Part shown: positions 41,968-49,805 of the stretch, in pieces
How positions within the stretch are numbered: the first letter of the stretch is position 1
Layout of the letters: each line of letters starts with the position of its first letter
Source: Streptomyces hyaluromycini
GTDB taxonomy: Bacteria; Actinomycetota; Actinomycetes; Streptomycetales; Streptomycetaceae
NCBI RefSeq assembly: GCF_002217755.1
Contig: NZ_BCFL01000025.1
Coordinates: 117,356-181,355, forward strand
Direction of reading: 5' to 3'
Length of the DNA stretch: 64,000 bases
Made by a program: the position numbers and the translations under genes
The notes under the pieces: generated by a model
The model's database searches: none
What the model was told of the DNA's origin: nothing
What the model saw: the letters and a program-made list of their open reading frames with translations, nothing else

Positions 41968-43131
41968 ATGGCAAAAATCCTTGCGGTGCTCTATCCGGAC
42001 CCCGTGGGCGGTTATCCCCCCGACTACGCCCGCGACGAGATTCCCACCATCAGCGGCTATCCGGGCGGTCAGACCGCGCCGACCCCGCAGGCCATCGATT
42101 TCACCCCGGGACACCTCCTCGGCTGCGTCTCAGGAGAACTGGGACTGCGCCGGTTCCTTGAGGACCGGGGTCACACCCTCGTCGTCACGAGCGACAAGGA
42201 AGGGGCGGACTCCGCCCTGGACCGCGAGCTACCCGACGCCGACGTGGTCGTCTCGCAGCCGTTCTGGCCCGCCTATCTGACCCCCGAACGCATCGCCGCC
42301 GCTCCCCGGCTCAGGCTCGCGATCACTGCGGGGATCGGGTCGGACCACGTCGACCTGCCGAGCGCCATCGCCCACGGCATGACCGTGGCCGAGGTGACGT
42401 TCAGCAACAGCATCAGCGTGTCGGAACACGCTGTGATGCAGATTCTCACCCTGGTGCACAACTACATACCGGCTCATGAGTGGGTGACCGCCAAGAAGGG
42501 CTGGAACATCGCCGACAGCGTCTCGCGCGCCTACGACCTTGAGGGCATGGACGTCGGCGTCCTCGGCTCCGGCCGAATCGGCAAGGCGGTACTGCGCCGC
42601 CTCAAGCCGTTCGACGTCACGCTGCACTACTGCGACGTGCACCGGCTGCCCAAGGAGGTCGAGGAGGAACTGGAGCTGACCTGGCATCCCGACGCCCGTT
42701 CACTGGCCTCCGCCGTCGATGTGCTCTCGATCCACACTCCGCTGCATCCACAGACGCAGAACCTCTTCGACGACGAGCTGATCGGGGCCATGAAGAGCGG
42801 TTCGTACATCGTCAACACCGCACGGGCGCTCATCGTCAACCGGGACGCCGTCGTGCGGGCCCTCGACAGCGGCCAACTGGCCGGTTACGCCGGCGACGTC
42901 TGGTACCCGCAGCCGCCACCGCCCGACCACCCCTGGCGCACCATGCCCCACGAGGCCATGACGCCGCACGTGTCCGGGTCGACCCTCTCGGCGCAGGCAC
43001 GCTACGCGGCCGGTGCGCGGGAGATCCTGGAGTGCTGGCTCGACGGTCGCCCCATCCGCCCGGAGTACCTGATCGTCGAAGGCGGAAGGCTCGCCGGGAC
43101 GGGAGCGAGCTCCTACACGGTCGCCGGATGA
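41968..43131 (+). CDS. fdh: NAD-dependent formate dehydrogenase
   Basis: Metal-free D-2-hydroxyacid-dehydrogenase-type enzyme of 387 residues that oxidises formate to CO2 and makes NADH. Motifs match the Pseudomonas sp. 101 enzyme: TFSNSISVSEH (catalytic Asn), VLGSGRIGKAVLRR nucleotide loop, NTAR (catalytic Arg), GYAGDVWYPQPPPPDHPWRTMP (Gln) and MTPHVSGSTLSAQARYAAG (catalytic His). The cofactor-selecting loop reads CDVH where that enzyme has DRH, keeping Asp but losing Arg. ATG 41968 has GGAGG upstream. It completes formamide use: uptake, hydrolysis, formate oxidation. Confidence 0.95.
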   Translation: MAKILAVLYPDPVGGYPPDYARDEIPTISGYPGGQTAPTPQAIDFTPGHLLGCVSGELGLRRFLEDRGHTLVVTSDKEGADSALDRELPDADVVVSQPFWPAYLTPERIAAAPRLRLAITAGIGSDHVDLPSAIAHGMTVAEVTFSNSISVSEHAVMQILTLVHNYIPAHEWVTAKKGWNIADSVSRAYDLEGMDVGVLGSGRIGKAVLRRLKPFDVTLHYCDVHRLPKEVEEELELTWHPDARSLASAVDVLSIHTPLHPQTQNLFDDELIGAMKSGSYIVNTARALIVNRDAVVRALDSGQLAGYAGDVWYPQPPPPDHPWRTMPHEAMTPHVSGSTLSAQARYAAGAREILECWLDGRPIRPEYLIVEGGRLAGTGASSYTVAG

Positions 43132-43353
43132 CCGACACGGGCGGGTGGGTGGCGCCCGACGGACAAGAAATCAGCTGCAGTTTAAATAGAAGATCCACCA
43201 CCCCGGCTGTGAGCCGATTCACCCACGATTTACTGGACGGGCACGGGCGGGACCTTTAGCGTCCGTGAATAGATTGTTTTCATTGTGTAGAGATACCGGC
43301 GCCGCGCGTAATCTCTCGTAAGAAAACCAGGCGAACGCCGGGAAGATGGATCA

Positions 43354-43782
43354 GTGAGCATGGACGCAGTATGGGTCCGGGGCGTAACCGGCATTCAGAT
43401 GCACCACGTGACCGACCTTCAGGATGCCGGCAGGTTTTTGGGCAATGCAGCGATGGCGCTGCGGGCCGCGCACGTAAGGACCGGCGCCGACCGGTACTCC
43501 GGCATCGCCGCCGAACTCAGGGCTCTGGTGGAGCGAGTGCGTGAGCTGGAGGACGAGGCGCGGTCGAGCATGCACGCACTGCACTCCGCCGACCCCGAGC
43601 GGTTCATCCGCTGCCGGGACGGCCACGAGCCGTGGCCCGGCGAGATCCCCGCAGGATTCATCCCGCGCCACACCTGCAAGGACGAGTGCCTCTACCACGA
43701 CCGCGAGGTCCTCGACGCCATCATGCAGTGCACGTGCGGCCGACCGCCCTGCCGGGCCTGCGAGATCGGCGGGAAGCTCTGA
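43354..43782 (+). CDS. Cys-rich hypothetical protein
   Basis: Protein of 142 residues, unrecognised. The first 70 residues are helical (AAELRALVERVRELEDEARS). The last third carries a His/Cys set, HTCKDECLYH and CTCGRPPCRACE, which could bind zinc. No signal peptide. GTG 43354 has GGAAGATGGA before it; ATG 43360 is equally possible. The 222-base gap upstream is A+T-richer than average and probably holds its promoter. Confidence 0.65.
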   Translation: MSMDAVWVRGVTGIQMHHVTDLQDAGRFLGNAAMALRAAHVRTGADRYSGIAAELRALVERVRELEDEARSSMHALHSADPERFIRCRDGHEPWPGEIPAGFIPRHTCKDECLYHDREVLDAIMQCTCGRPPCRACEIGGKL

Positions 43783-44079
43783 CGAGCCCCTGGGCTCCCG
43801 TGGCCGAGCCGGATCGAAACACCATCTGACCACGTACGGTCACGCATTCCACCCGCGGTGATCTCGCGGTGATCCGGATCGACCGTCGTTCGCCGGAATG
43901 CCGACGCCGGCGACGCTCCCGTGTGGCCCGGGACGGGGGGCGCCGCCGGCGGTGTGCCGCCGGTGCGTGCTCTCGCGCTCGGCCGCCGTGGCCTGCGCGC
44001 GATGTCGTACCGGGCACGGAATGGTTGCGGCACGGCCTTCCCGCCACGACGGCCCCGGGGCTGCGGGAGCATGACGGCC

Positions 44080-45399
44080 ATGAGCAGAGACCGCTACGTC
44101 GACTTCCTGCGCGCGTGGGCGATCGTGCTGGTGGTGCTCGGCCACTGGCTGATCACCGCCCTGGTCCGGGAGCCCGGCGGACAGATCACCGCCCCGGAGC
44201 TGCTGGCGGTCGTTCCCTGGACCCAGTGGCTGACCCTCGCGTTCCAGATCATGCCGCTGTTCTTCCTGGCCGGGGGCCATGCCGCGGGCGGTTCCTGGTC
44301 CCGCGCCCGAGCGGCCGGGGGTACGCCCGCGGGATGGCTGGGGCGGCGGGCGCTGCGGCTGCTTCTTCCGGTGGCCGTCTACAGCGGTGCGGTGTTTCTC
44401 GCCGTCGGTGTCTGTTCGGCGGCCGGTGTGGACCCGGACACGCTGGCGCTGGTGGGCTGGGCGATGGCGATGCAGTTCTGGTTCCTTCCGGTGTATCTGC
44501 TGCTCAGCGCCCTGACGCCGGCGCTGTACGCGGCGCACCGGCGCTGGGGGCCGCGCGTCCCGCTCGCGATGGGGACGGTCGCCGTGGCGGCCGACGCGCT
44601 CGTGGTGACGGTGCACGCTCCCTATGTGGGGCTGCTCGACTACGTGCTCGTGTGGGGTGTCGCCTACCAGTTGGGGTTCTGCTGGCGGGACGGTCTGCTG
44701 ACCGGCCGTCGGCTCGTGCCGCTCGCGATGGCGGCGGGCGGCGGGCTGGCGTTCGCCGCGCTGGTGGCCCTCGGGCCGTTCCCGGTCAGTCTGATCCTGG
44801 TGACCGGGCAGAGCCCCAGCAACACCGATCCGCCGTCGGCCGCGATGCTGGCGTGGGTGGTCGCGCAGGTCGGCCTGAGCCTCCTCGCCGCGCCGCCGCT
44901 GCGGCGGCTGCTGGACCGCGAGCGGCTGTGGCGCGTGGTTCGCCCCGTGGGCGCGGCCAGCATGACTCTGTATCTGTGGCACATGCTGCCGGTGCTGGCC
45001 GTCGCCGCCGCGTTCTACCTGACCGGCCTCGCGCCCGAGCCGACGCTCGGGTCCGTGGCGTGGTGGGGGCTGCGCGTGCCGTGGCTGCTGGTGCTGGGCG
45101 CGGTGCTGGTCTGCGTCGTGTCCGCGCTGAGGCCGCTGGAACGCGGGCTGGGTGTGCTGTACGCGCGGACCGTGCCGGACGCCGGCCTGCGCCGTGCCTG
45201 GCCGCTGTGGCTCGGGCTGGCCATGAACGTCGCCGCTCTGGGCCGCCTGGCCGTGCAGGGCTTCGCGCCGGACGGCCGGCTCCCCGTGCTGCCCGCGGCG
45301 GGCGTGCTGCTGGGTACGGCGCTAGTGATGCTTCCGCGGTGGTCGGCGGCAGGCCGGCTCGGACAGCCCGAGGCCACTCGGACCGCGGACCGGGTGTGA
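44080..45399 (+). CDS. Acyltransferase 3 family membrane protein
   Basis: Integral membrane protein of 439 residues with about ten helices. The N-terminus RDRYVDFLRAWAIVLVVLGH has the Arg and His typical of the acyltransferase 3 (OafA/YrhL-like) family, which moves acyl groups onto sugars, lipids or antibiotics. ATG 44080 is chosen because GGGAG lies 10 bases upstream; ATG 44071 would be too close. The 300-base gap before it holds no gene, only a small GAGCCC/GGGCTC hairpin just after the Cys-rich gene. Confidence 0.85.
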   Translation: MSRDRYVDFLRAWAIVLVVLGHWLITALVREPGGQITAPELLAVVPWTQWLTLAFQIMPLFFLAGGHAAGGSWSRARAAGGTPAGWLGRRALRLLLPVAVYSGAVFLAVGVCSAAGVDPDTLALVGWAMAMQFWFLPVYLLLSALTPALYAAHRRWGPRVPLAMGTVAVAADALVVTVHAPYVGLLDYVLVWGVAYQLGFCWRDGLLTGRRLVPLAMAAGGGLAFAALVALGPFPVSLILVTGQSPSNTDPPSAAMLAWVVAQVGLSLLAAPPLRRLLDRERLWRVVRPVGAASMTLYLWHMLPVLAVAAAFYLTGLAPEPTLGSVAWWGLRVPWLLVLGAVLVCVVSALRPLERGLGVLYARTVPDAGLRRAWPLWLGLAMNVAALGRLAVQGFAPDGRLPVLPAAGVLLGTALVMLPRWSAAGRLGQPEATRTADRV

Positions 45400-45448
45400 G
45401 GCTGTGCTAGCCTTGTCATGTTGCAGTTGTGGTACCCATGAACCTATG

Positions 45449-45483
45449 TGCACCTGACGGGAAATGTCTCTCCTGCAGGTGCA
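45449..45483 (+). promoter_or_regulatory. Hairpin in the cold-shock gene leader
   Basis: TGCACCTG (45449-45456) pairs with CAGGTGCA (45476-45483) in the 140-base, comparatively A+T-rich leader upstream of the cold-shock gene. Leaders of csp genes often fold differently in the cold; a thermosensor role is possible. Confidence 0.5.
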
Positions 45484-45539
45484 TTAGTTGTTTTACCGGC
45501 ATCTCCGGATGGGGCCTCTGCCTACAGAAGGAGAAGGTC

Positions 45540-45743
45540 ATGGCACAGGGAACCGTGAAGTGGTTCAACGCCGAAAAGGGTTTCGGCTTCATCCAGCAGG
45601 ACGGCGGCGGCCCGGACGTCTTCGCCCACTACTCGAACATCGCGACCCAGGGCTTCCGTGAGCTCCAGGAGGGCCAGCGGGTCTCCTTCGACGTCACGCA
45701 GGGCCAGAAGGGCCCGCAGGCGGAGAACATCGTCCCCGCCTGA
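45540..45743 (+). CDS. cspA: Cold-shock domain protein
   Basis: Single cold-shock domain of 67 residues that binds single-stranded RNA and DNA. RNP1 KGFGFI and RNP2 VFAHY are intact. ATG 45540 has AAGGAGAAGG upstream. It precedes a DEAD-box helicase by 88 bases, with an attenuator-like hairpin between, so both may form a cold-inducible RNA-remodelling unit. Confidence 0.95.
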   Translation: MAQGTVKWFNAEKGFGFIQQDGGGPDVFAHYSNIATQGFRELQEGQRVSFDVTQGQKGPQAENIVPA

Positions 45744-45766
45744 TCGCCGGACGCGTATTCCACTCA

Positions 45767-45803
45767 CCGGGGTCCGTACCGTCAAGGTGCGGACCCCGGT
45801 TTG
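45767..45803 (+). terminator. Terminator or attenuator between csp and helicase genes
   Basis: CCGGGGTCCGTACC (45767-45780) pairs with GGTGCGGACCCCGG (45786-45799), 14 bp with one G-U, loop of 5 bases, followed by TTTGTGCTGTT. It fits an intrinsic terminator that would lower helicase expression relative to csp. Confidence 0.75.
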
Positions 45804-45831
45804 TGCTGTTCCCAGGAAGGCAGAGCACCGC

Positions 45832-47607
45832 ATGCCCCGCAGGCCCCAGAAGCCGAACCGGCGAACCTCGCCGCCCCGGCAGTCCCCGTCGTCCGCGTCG
45901 TCACCGCGTGAGTTCCGGGTGCCGGAGAGCACGACACCCGCACTTCCCGCCGTCGAGGACTTCGCCGCTCTGGACATGCCCGCGGCGCTGCTGAAGACCC
46001 TGACCGCGCAGGGTGTGACCACCCCGTTCCCGATCCAGGCCGCCACGCTGCCCAACTCGCTGGCAGGCCGTGACCTGCTGGGACGGGGACGCACCGGCTC
46101 CGGCAAGACCCTCGCGTTCGGGCTGGCGCTCCTGGCCCGCACGGCCGGACTGCGCGCGGCGCCCAGAGCGCCCCTCGCTCTCGTGCTGGTGCCCACCCGG
46201 GAACTCGCCCAGCAGGTGACGGACGCGCTGACCCCCTACGCGACGGCGGTGAACCTCCGGCTGGCCACCGTGGTCGGCGGGCTGTCGATCACCAAGCAGG
46301 CCGCCACCCTCCGGCGCGGCGCCGAGGTGGTCGTGGCGAGTCCCGGCAGACTCAACGACCTGGTGGAACGCGGGGACTGCGTACTCGGCGACGTGCGCAT
46401 CACGGTGCTGGACGAGGCCGACCAGATGACCGACATGGGCTTCCTGCCGCAGATCACCAAGCTGCTGCAGCAGGTACGGCCCGACGGACAGCACCTGCTC
46501 TTCTCGGCCACCCTCGACGGCAACATCGACCGCCTGGTGCAGCGGTTTCTGACCGATCCCGTGGTGCACTCCGTGGACCCGTCCGCAGGGGCGGTCACCA
46601 CCATGGAGCACCACGTGCTGCACGTCCAGGACGAGACCGACAAGAAGGCCGTCACCACGCGCATCGCGGCCCGTGACGGCCGGGTCATCCTCTTCCTCGA
46701 CACCAAGAGGTCCGCCGACCGGCTCGCCAAGCGGCTCCTGGCCGTCGGTGTGCGCGCGGCGGCACTGCACGGCGGCCGCTCCCAGCCGCAGCGCAACCGC
46801 ACCCTGGAGCAGTTCAAGAACGGCCAGGTCACCGCCCTCGTGGCGACGAACGTCGCGGCCCGGGGCATACACATCGACGACCTCGACCTCGTCGTGAACG
46901 TCGATCCCCCCACCGACCACAAGGACTACCTCCACCGGGGCGGCCGCACGGCCCGTGCCGGCGGCTCCGGCAGCGTGGTCACGCTGGTCCTGCCCGAGCA
47001 GAAGCGGGACATCACCCGGCTCATGTCGGACGCGGGCATCCGCCCCCGATCGGCCCGCATCACGTCGAGCGACGCGGAGCTGGCCACCATCACCGGGGCC
47101 CGCGAGCCCTCCGGTGAGCCCGTCGTCATCGAGGTGGCCCAGCCCCAGCCGGCCCCGTCGAAGGCGTCCCGCCCGGACCGGAAGGCCGGTGCCGAAGGCG
47201 GCGGGCGGTCCGGCCGGCGACGCCGGGGCGGCGGCGGCTCCGGAGCGGCGACAGGCGCTGCCACCGGGACGGGTGGCCGGGGTTCGGGCCGCAGGGCCGC
47301 CACCGGGGCGGCAGCGGCCGAGGGCACGTCCGCGACCGGCGGGCGCGGCTCCGCCCTCCGCAAGGGAACCGCCGGGGCCACGGGCGCGCCGAGCGGCCGT
47401 GACTCCGGCCGCCGGACCGCCTCCGGTACGACCACCGGCACCGCGTCCGGCCGTGGTTCCGACCGCCGAGCCGCGTCCGGTACGACCGCCGGCACCGCGT
47501 CCGGCAAGGATGACTGGGGCTCCCGTCGGCGCACGCCGTCCGGCGGGGCCGCCGGCAGCGCCACCAGCTCCGGCCGCCGAGGAGGCCGCCGCCCCACGGC
47601 CACCTGA
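45832..47607 (+). CDS. DEAD-box RNA helicase with Gly/Arg/Ser-rich tail
   Basis: ATP-dependent RNA helicase of 591 residues. Q motif TTPFPIQAATLP, motif I GRTGSGKT, Ia PTRELAQQ, II LDEADQM, III SATL and VI HRGGRTARAG are all present. The last 130 residues are low-complexity, with GRGSGRR/TASGTT repeats, similar to RNA-binding RGG tails that favour condensation. Probable roles are cold adaptation, mRNA turnover or ribosome assembly. ATG 45832 has AGGAAGG some distance upstream. Confidence 0.93.
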   Translation: MPRRPQKPNRRTSPPRQSPSSASSPREFRVPESTTPALPAVEDFAALDMPAALLKTLTAQGVTTPFPIQAATLPNSLAGRDLLGRGRTGSGKTLAFGLALLARTAGLRAAPRAPLALVLVPTRELAQQVTDALTPYATAVNLRLATVVGGLSITKQAATLRRGAEVVVASPGRLNDLVERGDCVLGDVRITVLDEADQMTDMGFLPQITKLLQQVRPDGQHLLFSATLDGNIDRLVQRFLTDPVVHSVDPSAGAVTTMEHHVLHVQDETDKKAVTTRIAARDGRVILFLDTKRSADRLAKRLLAVGVRAAALHGGRSQPQRNRTLEQFKNGQVTALVATNVAARGIHIDDLDLVVNVDPPTDHKDYLHRGGRTARAGGSGSVVTLVLPEQKRDITRLMSDAGIRPRSARITSSDAELATITGAREPSGEPVVIEVAQPQPAPSKASRPDRKAGAEGGGRSGRRRRGGGGSGAATGAATGTGGRGSGRRAATGAAAAEGTSATGGRGSALRKGTAGATGAPSGRDSGRRTASGTTTGTASGRGSDRRAASGTTAGTASGKDDWGSRRRTPSGGAAGSATSSGRRGGRRPTAT

Positions 47608-47660
47608 GCGCTCCGCTGGAAGTGCCGCGACACGCCGCCTGCCGACCGCGGCGCCGTCGT

Positions 47661-47740
47661 GGCTGGTCGCGCAGTTCCCCGCGCCCCTTCAGGGCGCGAT
47701 GCGCGCCCCGTCAGGGGCGCGGGGAACTGCGCGACCAGCC
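47661..47740. repeat. Perfect 27-bp inverted repeat made of two dispersed-repeat copies
   Basis: GGCTGGTCGCGCAGTTCCCC and seven further bases (47661-47687) recur exactly inverted at 47714-47740, with another GCGCCCC/GGGGCGC element between. It lies between the convergent helicase and lacI-type genes and probably works as a two-way terminator. Confidence 0.85.
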
Positions 47741-47798
47741 CCCACCGGCCCGCACCCGGAATCCGGCCCCACCCGGCCCCACCCGGCGCCACGCGCCG

Positions 47799-48809
47799 CT
47801 ACGCGGCGAACGGCCCCGGGATCTCCCCCGACCCGCGCCGGATCAGCCGCGTCGGCATGACCACCGTGCGCGGCGGTGAGACGTCCCCGTGGATCCGGGC
47901 GAAGAGCAGGTGTGCCGCGCTGGTCGCGAGGGCCACCGGGTCCTGGGCGATCACCGTGACGGGCGGCGTCAGCCGGGCGGCGAGCGCGAAGTCGTCGAAG
48001 GCGACGAAGGCGAGGTCGCCGGGGGCCGCGGTCAGGGCGCCGAAGGCGAGCAGTTCGTTGCCGGCGAGAAGCGCCGTCGGGGGGTCGTGCAGTGCCAGCA
48101 TCCCGGTGACGGCCGCGGCCGCCTCCGGCCCGGTGCGCACACCGTCCCTGACCAGCGCCGGGTCGGCGGCGATGCCCGCGGACTCCAGCGCCGCCAGATA
48201 GCCCCGCCGCCGTTCGCCGAACGTCCAGATCCTCGGCGTGTCGCCGATGTAGCCGATCCTGCGGTGCCCGTGTGCCACCACGTGGGCCACCGCCTCCCGC
48301 ACCGCCCCGAAGTTGTCGACCACCACGGCGTCCACGTCCAGGCCGGGGGCCGCCCGGTCCACGCAGACGATTTTCGTGCCCTGCGCCTGGGCGGGGCGCA
48401 GGAAGCGGTGGCTGCCGGCGGCCGGGGTGAGGATCAGGCCGTCGACGCGGCGGGCGGTGAACGCGGCGATCACCTCGCGTTCGCGGCGCAGGTCGGCGCG
48501 GCTGGACCCGATGAGCATGATGCTGCCGCGCTGCCGGGCGACGTCCTCGGCGGCGGAGGCGACCGCGGCCATGAAGGGATCGGTCACGTCGTCGACCAAC
48601 AGGCCGATGATCTGGCTCAGTTCATGGGTGCGGCGCAACTGGCGTGCCACGTCGTCGCGTTGGTAGCCGAGCTTGCGGACCGCGGCCTCCACCCGCGCGG
48701 CGGTCCCCGGGGCGACGGCCGAATCGCCGTTGACGACCCGGGACACCGTCATCGTGCTCACGCCCGCTTCCGCGGCAACGTCCTTCATGGTCGGCCGGGT
48801 GGCTGCCAC
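47799..48809 (-). CDS. LacI family regulator of the adjacent sugar transporter
   Basis: Repressor of 336 residues. Helix-turn-helix MKDVAAEAGVSTMTVSRVVN at 8-27 with a hinge helix (DDVARQLRR), then a periplasmic-binding-like effector domain (IIGLLVDDVTDPFMAAVASA). GTG 48809 has GGAGG 8 bases upstream. It is divergent from the ABC transporter genes. Two nearly identical 15-bp sites in the gap are its probable operators, so it should repress itself and the transporter until a sugar binds. Confidence 0.92.
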   Translation of the reverse strand: MAATRPTMKDVAAEAGVSTMTVSRVVNGDSAVAPGTAARVEAAVRKLGYQRDDVARQLRRTHELSQIIGLLVDDVTDPFMAAVASAAEDVARQRGSIMLIGSSRADLRREREVIAAFTARRVDGLILTPAAGSHRFLRPAQAQGTKIVCVDRAAPGLDVDAVVVDNFGAVREAVAHVVAHGHRRIGYIGDTPRIWTFGERRRGYLAALESAGIAADPALVRDGVRTGPEAAAAVTGMLALHDPPTALLAGNELLAFGALTAAPGDLAFVAFDDFALAARLTPPVTVIAQDPVALATSAAHLLFARIHGDVSPPRTVVMPTRLIRRGSGEIPGPFAA

Positions 48810-48848
48810 GCCACGTCCTCCAGCTGCGTCACGTTTGAGCGTCGACTC

Positions 48849-48863
48849 GTTAACGTTACCAAC
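48849..48863. promoter_or_regulatory. Putative LacI-type operator 1
   Basis: GTTAACGTTACCAAC, 39 bases upstream of the repressor start. It agrees with operator 2 at 14 of 15 positions and contains the near-palindrome GTTAACGTTAC. Confidence 0.65.
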
Positions 48864-48982
48864 TCGCACGCGTATCAACGGCCCTGCGAACAACGGGAGA
48901 TGAGGGCGCGACCAGGGCCCTCGGCGACCGGCTGCACCACCCTTGACACCCCGCTGTGAGGGCCCCAAGAATCAGCCAAGCT

Positions 48983-48997
48983 GTTAACGATACCAAC
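48983..48997. promoter_or_regulatory. Putative LacI-type operator 2
   Basis: GTTAACGATACCAAC, 13 bases before the ABC ATPase start and in the same orientation as operator 1. Binding here would block transcription or ribosome access for the transporter operon. Confidence 0.65.
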
Positions 48998-49010
48998 CAG
49001 AAGGCACAAC

Positions 49011-49805
49011 ATGGCCTCTGCAAGGGAACCACTGCTCACCGCACATGGAGTGGTCAAACGTTTCGGCCACGTCCAGGCGCTCTCGGGCGCCGATTTCACG
49101 GCATACCCCGGCGAGGTCGTCGCCCTCATCGGTGACAACGGCGCCGGCAAGTCCACTCTGGTGAACGTCCTGTCGGGCGTGCTCGCCCCCGACTCCGGTG
49201 AAGTCCGCCTGGACGGTGCGCCGGTGCGGTTCTCCGGTCCGATGGACGCGCAGCGGCGCGGCGTGGAGACGGTGTACCAGGACCTGTCGCTCGCGCCCGA
49301 CCTCGACGCGGCGGCCAACCTCTACCTCGGCCGGGAGATCGTGCGCGGGGGCCTGCTCGGTCGCCTCGGCGTCCTCGACCGGCCCGCGATGCGCCGGGAG
49401 GCGGTCCGGGCCTTCGCCGAACTCGGCGTTCAGCTCAAGGACGTGACGGCCGCTGTGACAACGTTGTCCGGCGGGCAGCGGCAGTCCGTCGCGGTGGCCC
49501 GTGCCGTCGCCTTCGCCCACAAGGTCATCTTCATGGACGAGCCGACCGCCGCGCTGGGCGTCGTCCAGCGCGCCCGGGTCCTGGAGACCGTCCGCAGGGT
49601 CGCCGACCGGGGCATCTGCGTGGTGCTGATCAGCCACAACATGCCCGAGGTGCTGTCGGTCGCGGACCGGGTGGAGGTGCTGCGGCTGGGCCGGCGCGTC
49701 GCGTCGTACACCGCCGCCGACACGACGATCGAGGAGCTGGTCGGGGCCATGACCGGCTCGCTGGACGGGCCGAACGGCACCGGGGAAGCGGAGGGCGCAC
49801 GATGA
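49011..49805 (+). CDS. Sugar ABC transporter ATPase (CUT2 type, single domain)
   Basis: ATP-binding subunit of 264 residues with Walker A GDNGAGKST, Q-loop, signature LSGGQRQSVAVARA, Walker B VIFMDEPTAALG and switch ISHN. Unlike RbsA it has a single nucleotide-binding domain, as in FrcA-type transporters. It overlaps the permease start (ATGA, 49802). Probably powers import of a monosaccharide. Confidence 0.93.
   Translation: MASAREPLLTAHGVVKRFGHVQALSGADFTAYPGEVVALIGDNGAGKSTLVNVLSGVLAPDSGEVRLDGAPVRFSGPMDAQRRGVETVYQDLSLAPDLDAAANLYLGREIVRGGLLGRLGVLDRPAMRREAVRAFAELGVQLKDVTAAVTTLSGGQRQSVAVARAVAFAHKVIFMDEPTAALGVVQRARVLETVRRVADRGICVVLISHNMPEVLSVADRVEVLRLGRRVASYTAADTTIEELVGAMTGSLDGPNGTGEAEGAR

Noticed and set aside
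43783..44079. N-terminal extension of the acyltransferase from 43921
   Set aside because: The added residues are Arg/Gly/Pro-rich and unlike the family, which starts shortly before the first membrane helix; GGGAG before ATG 44080 supports the later start.
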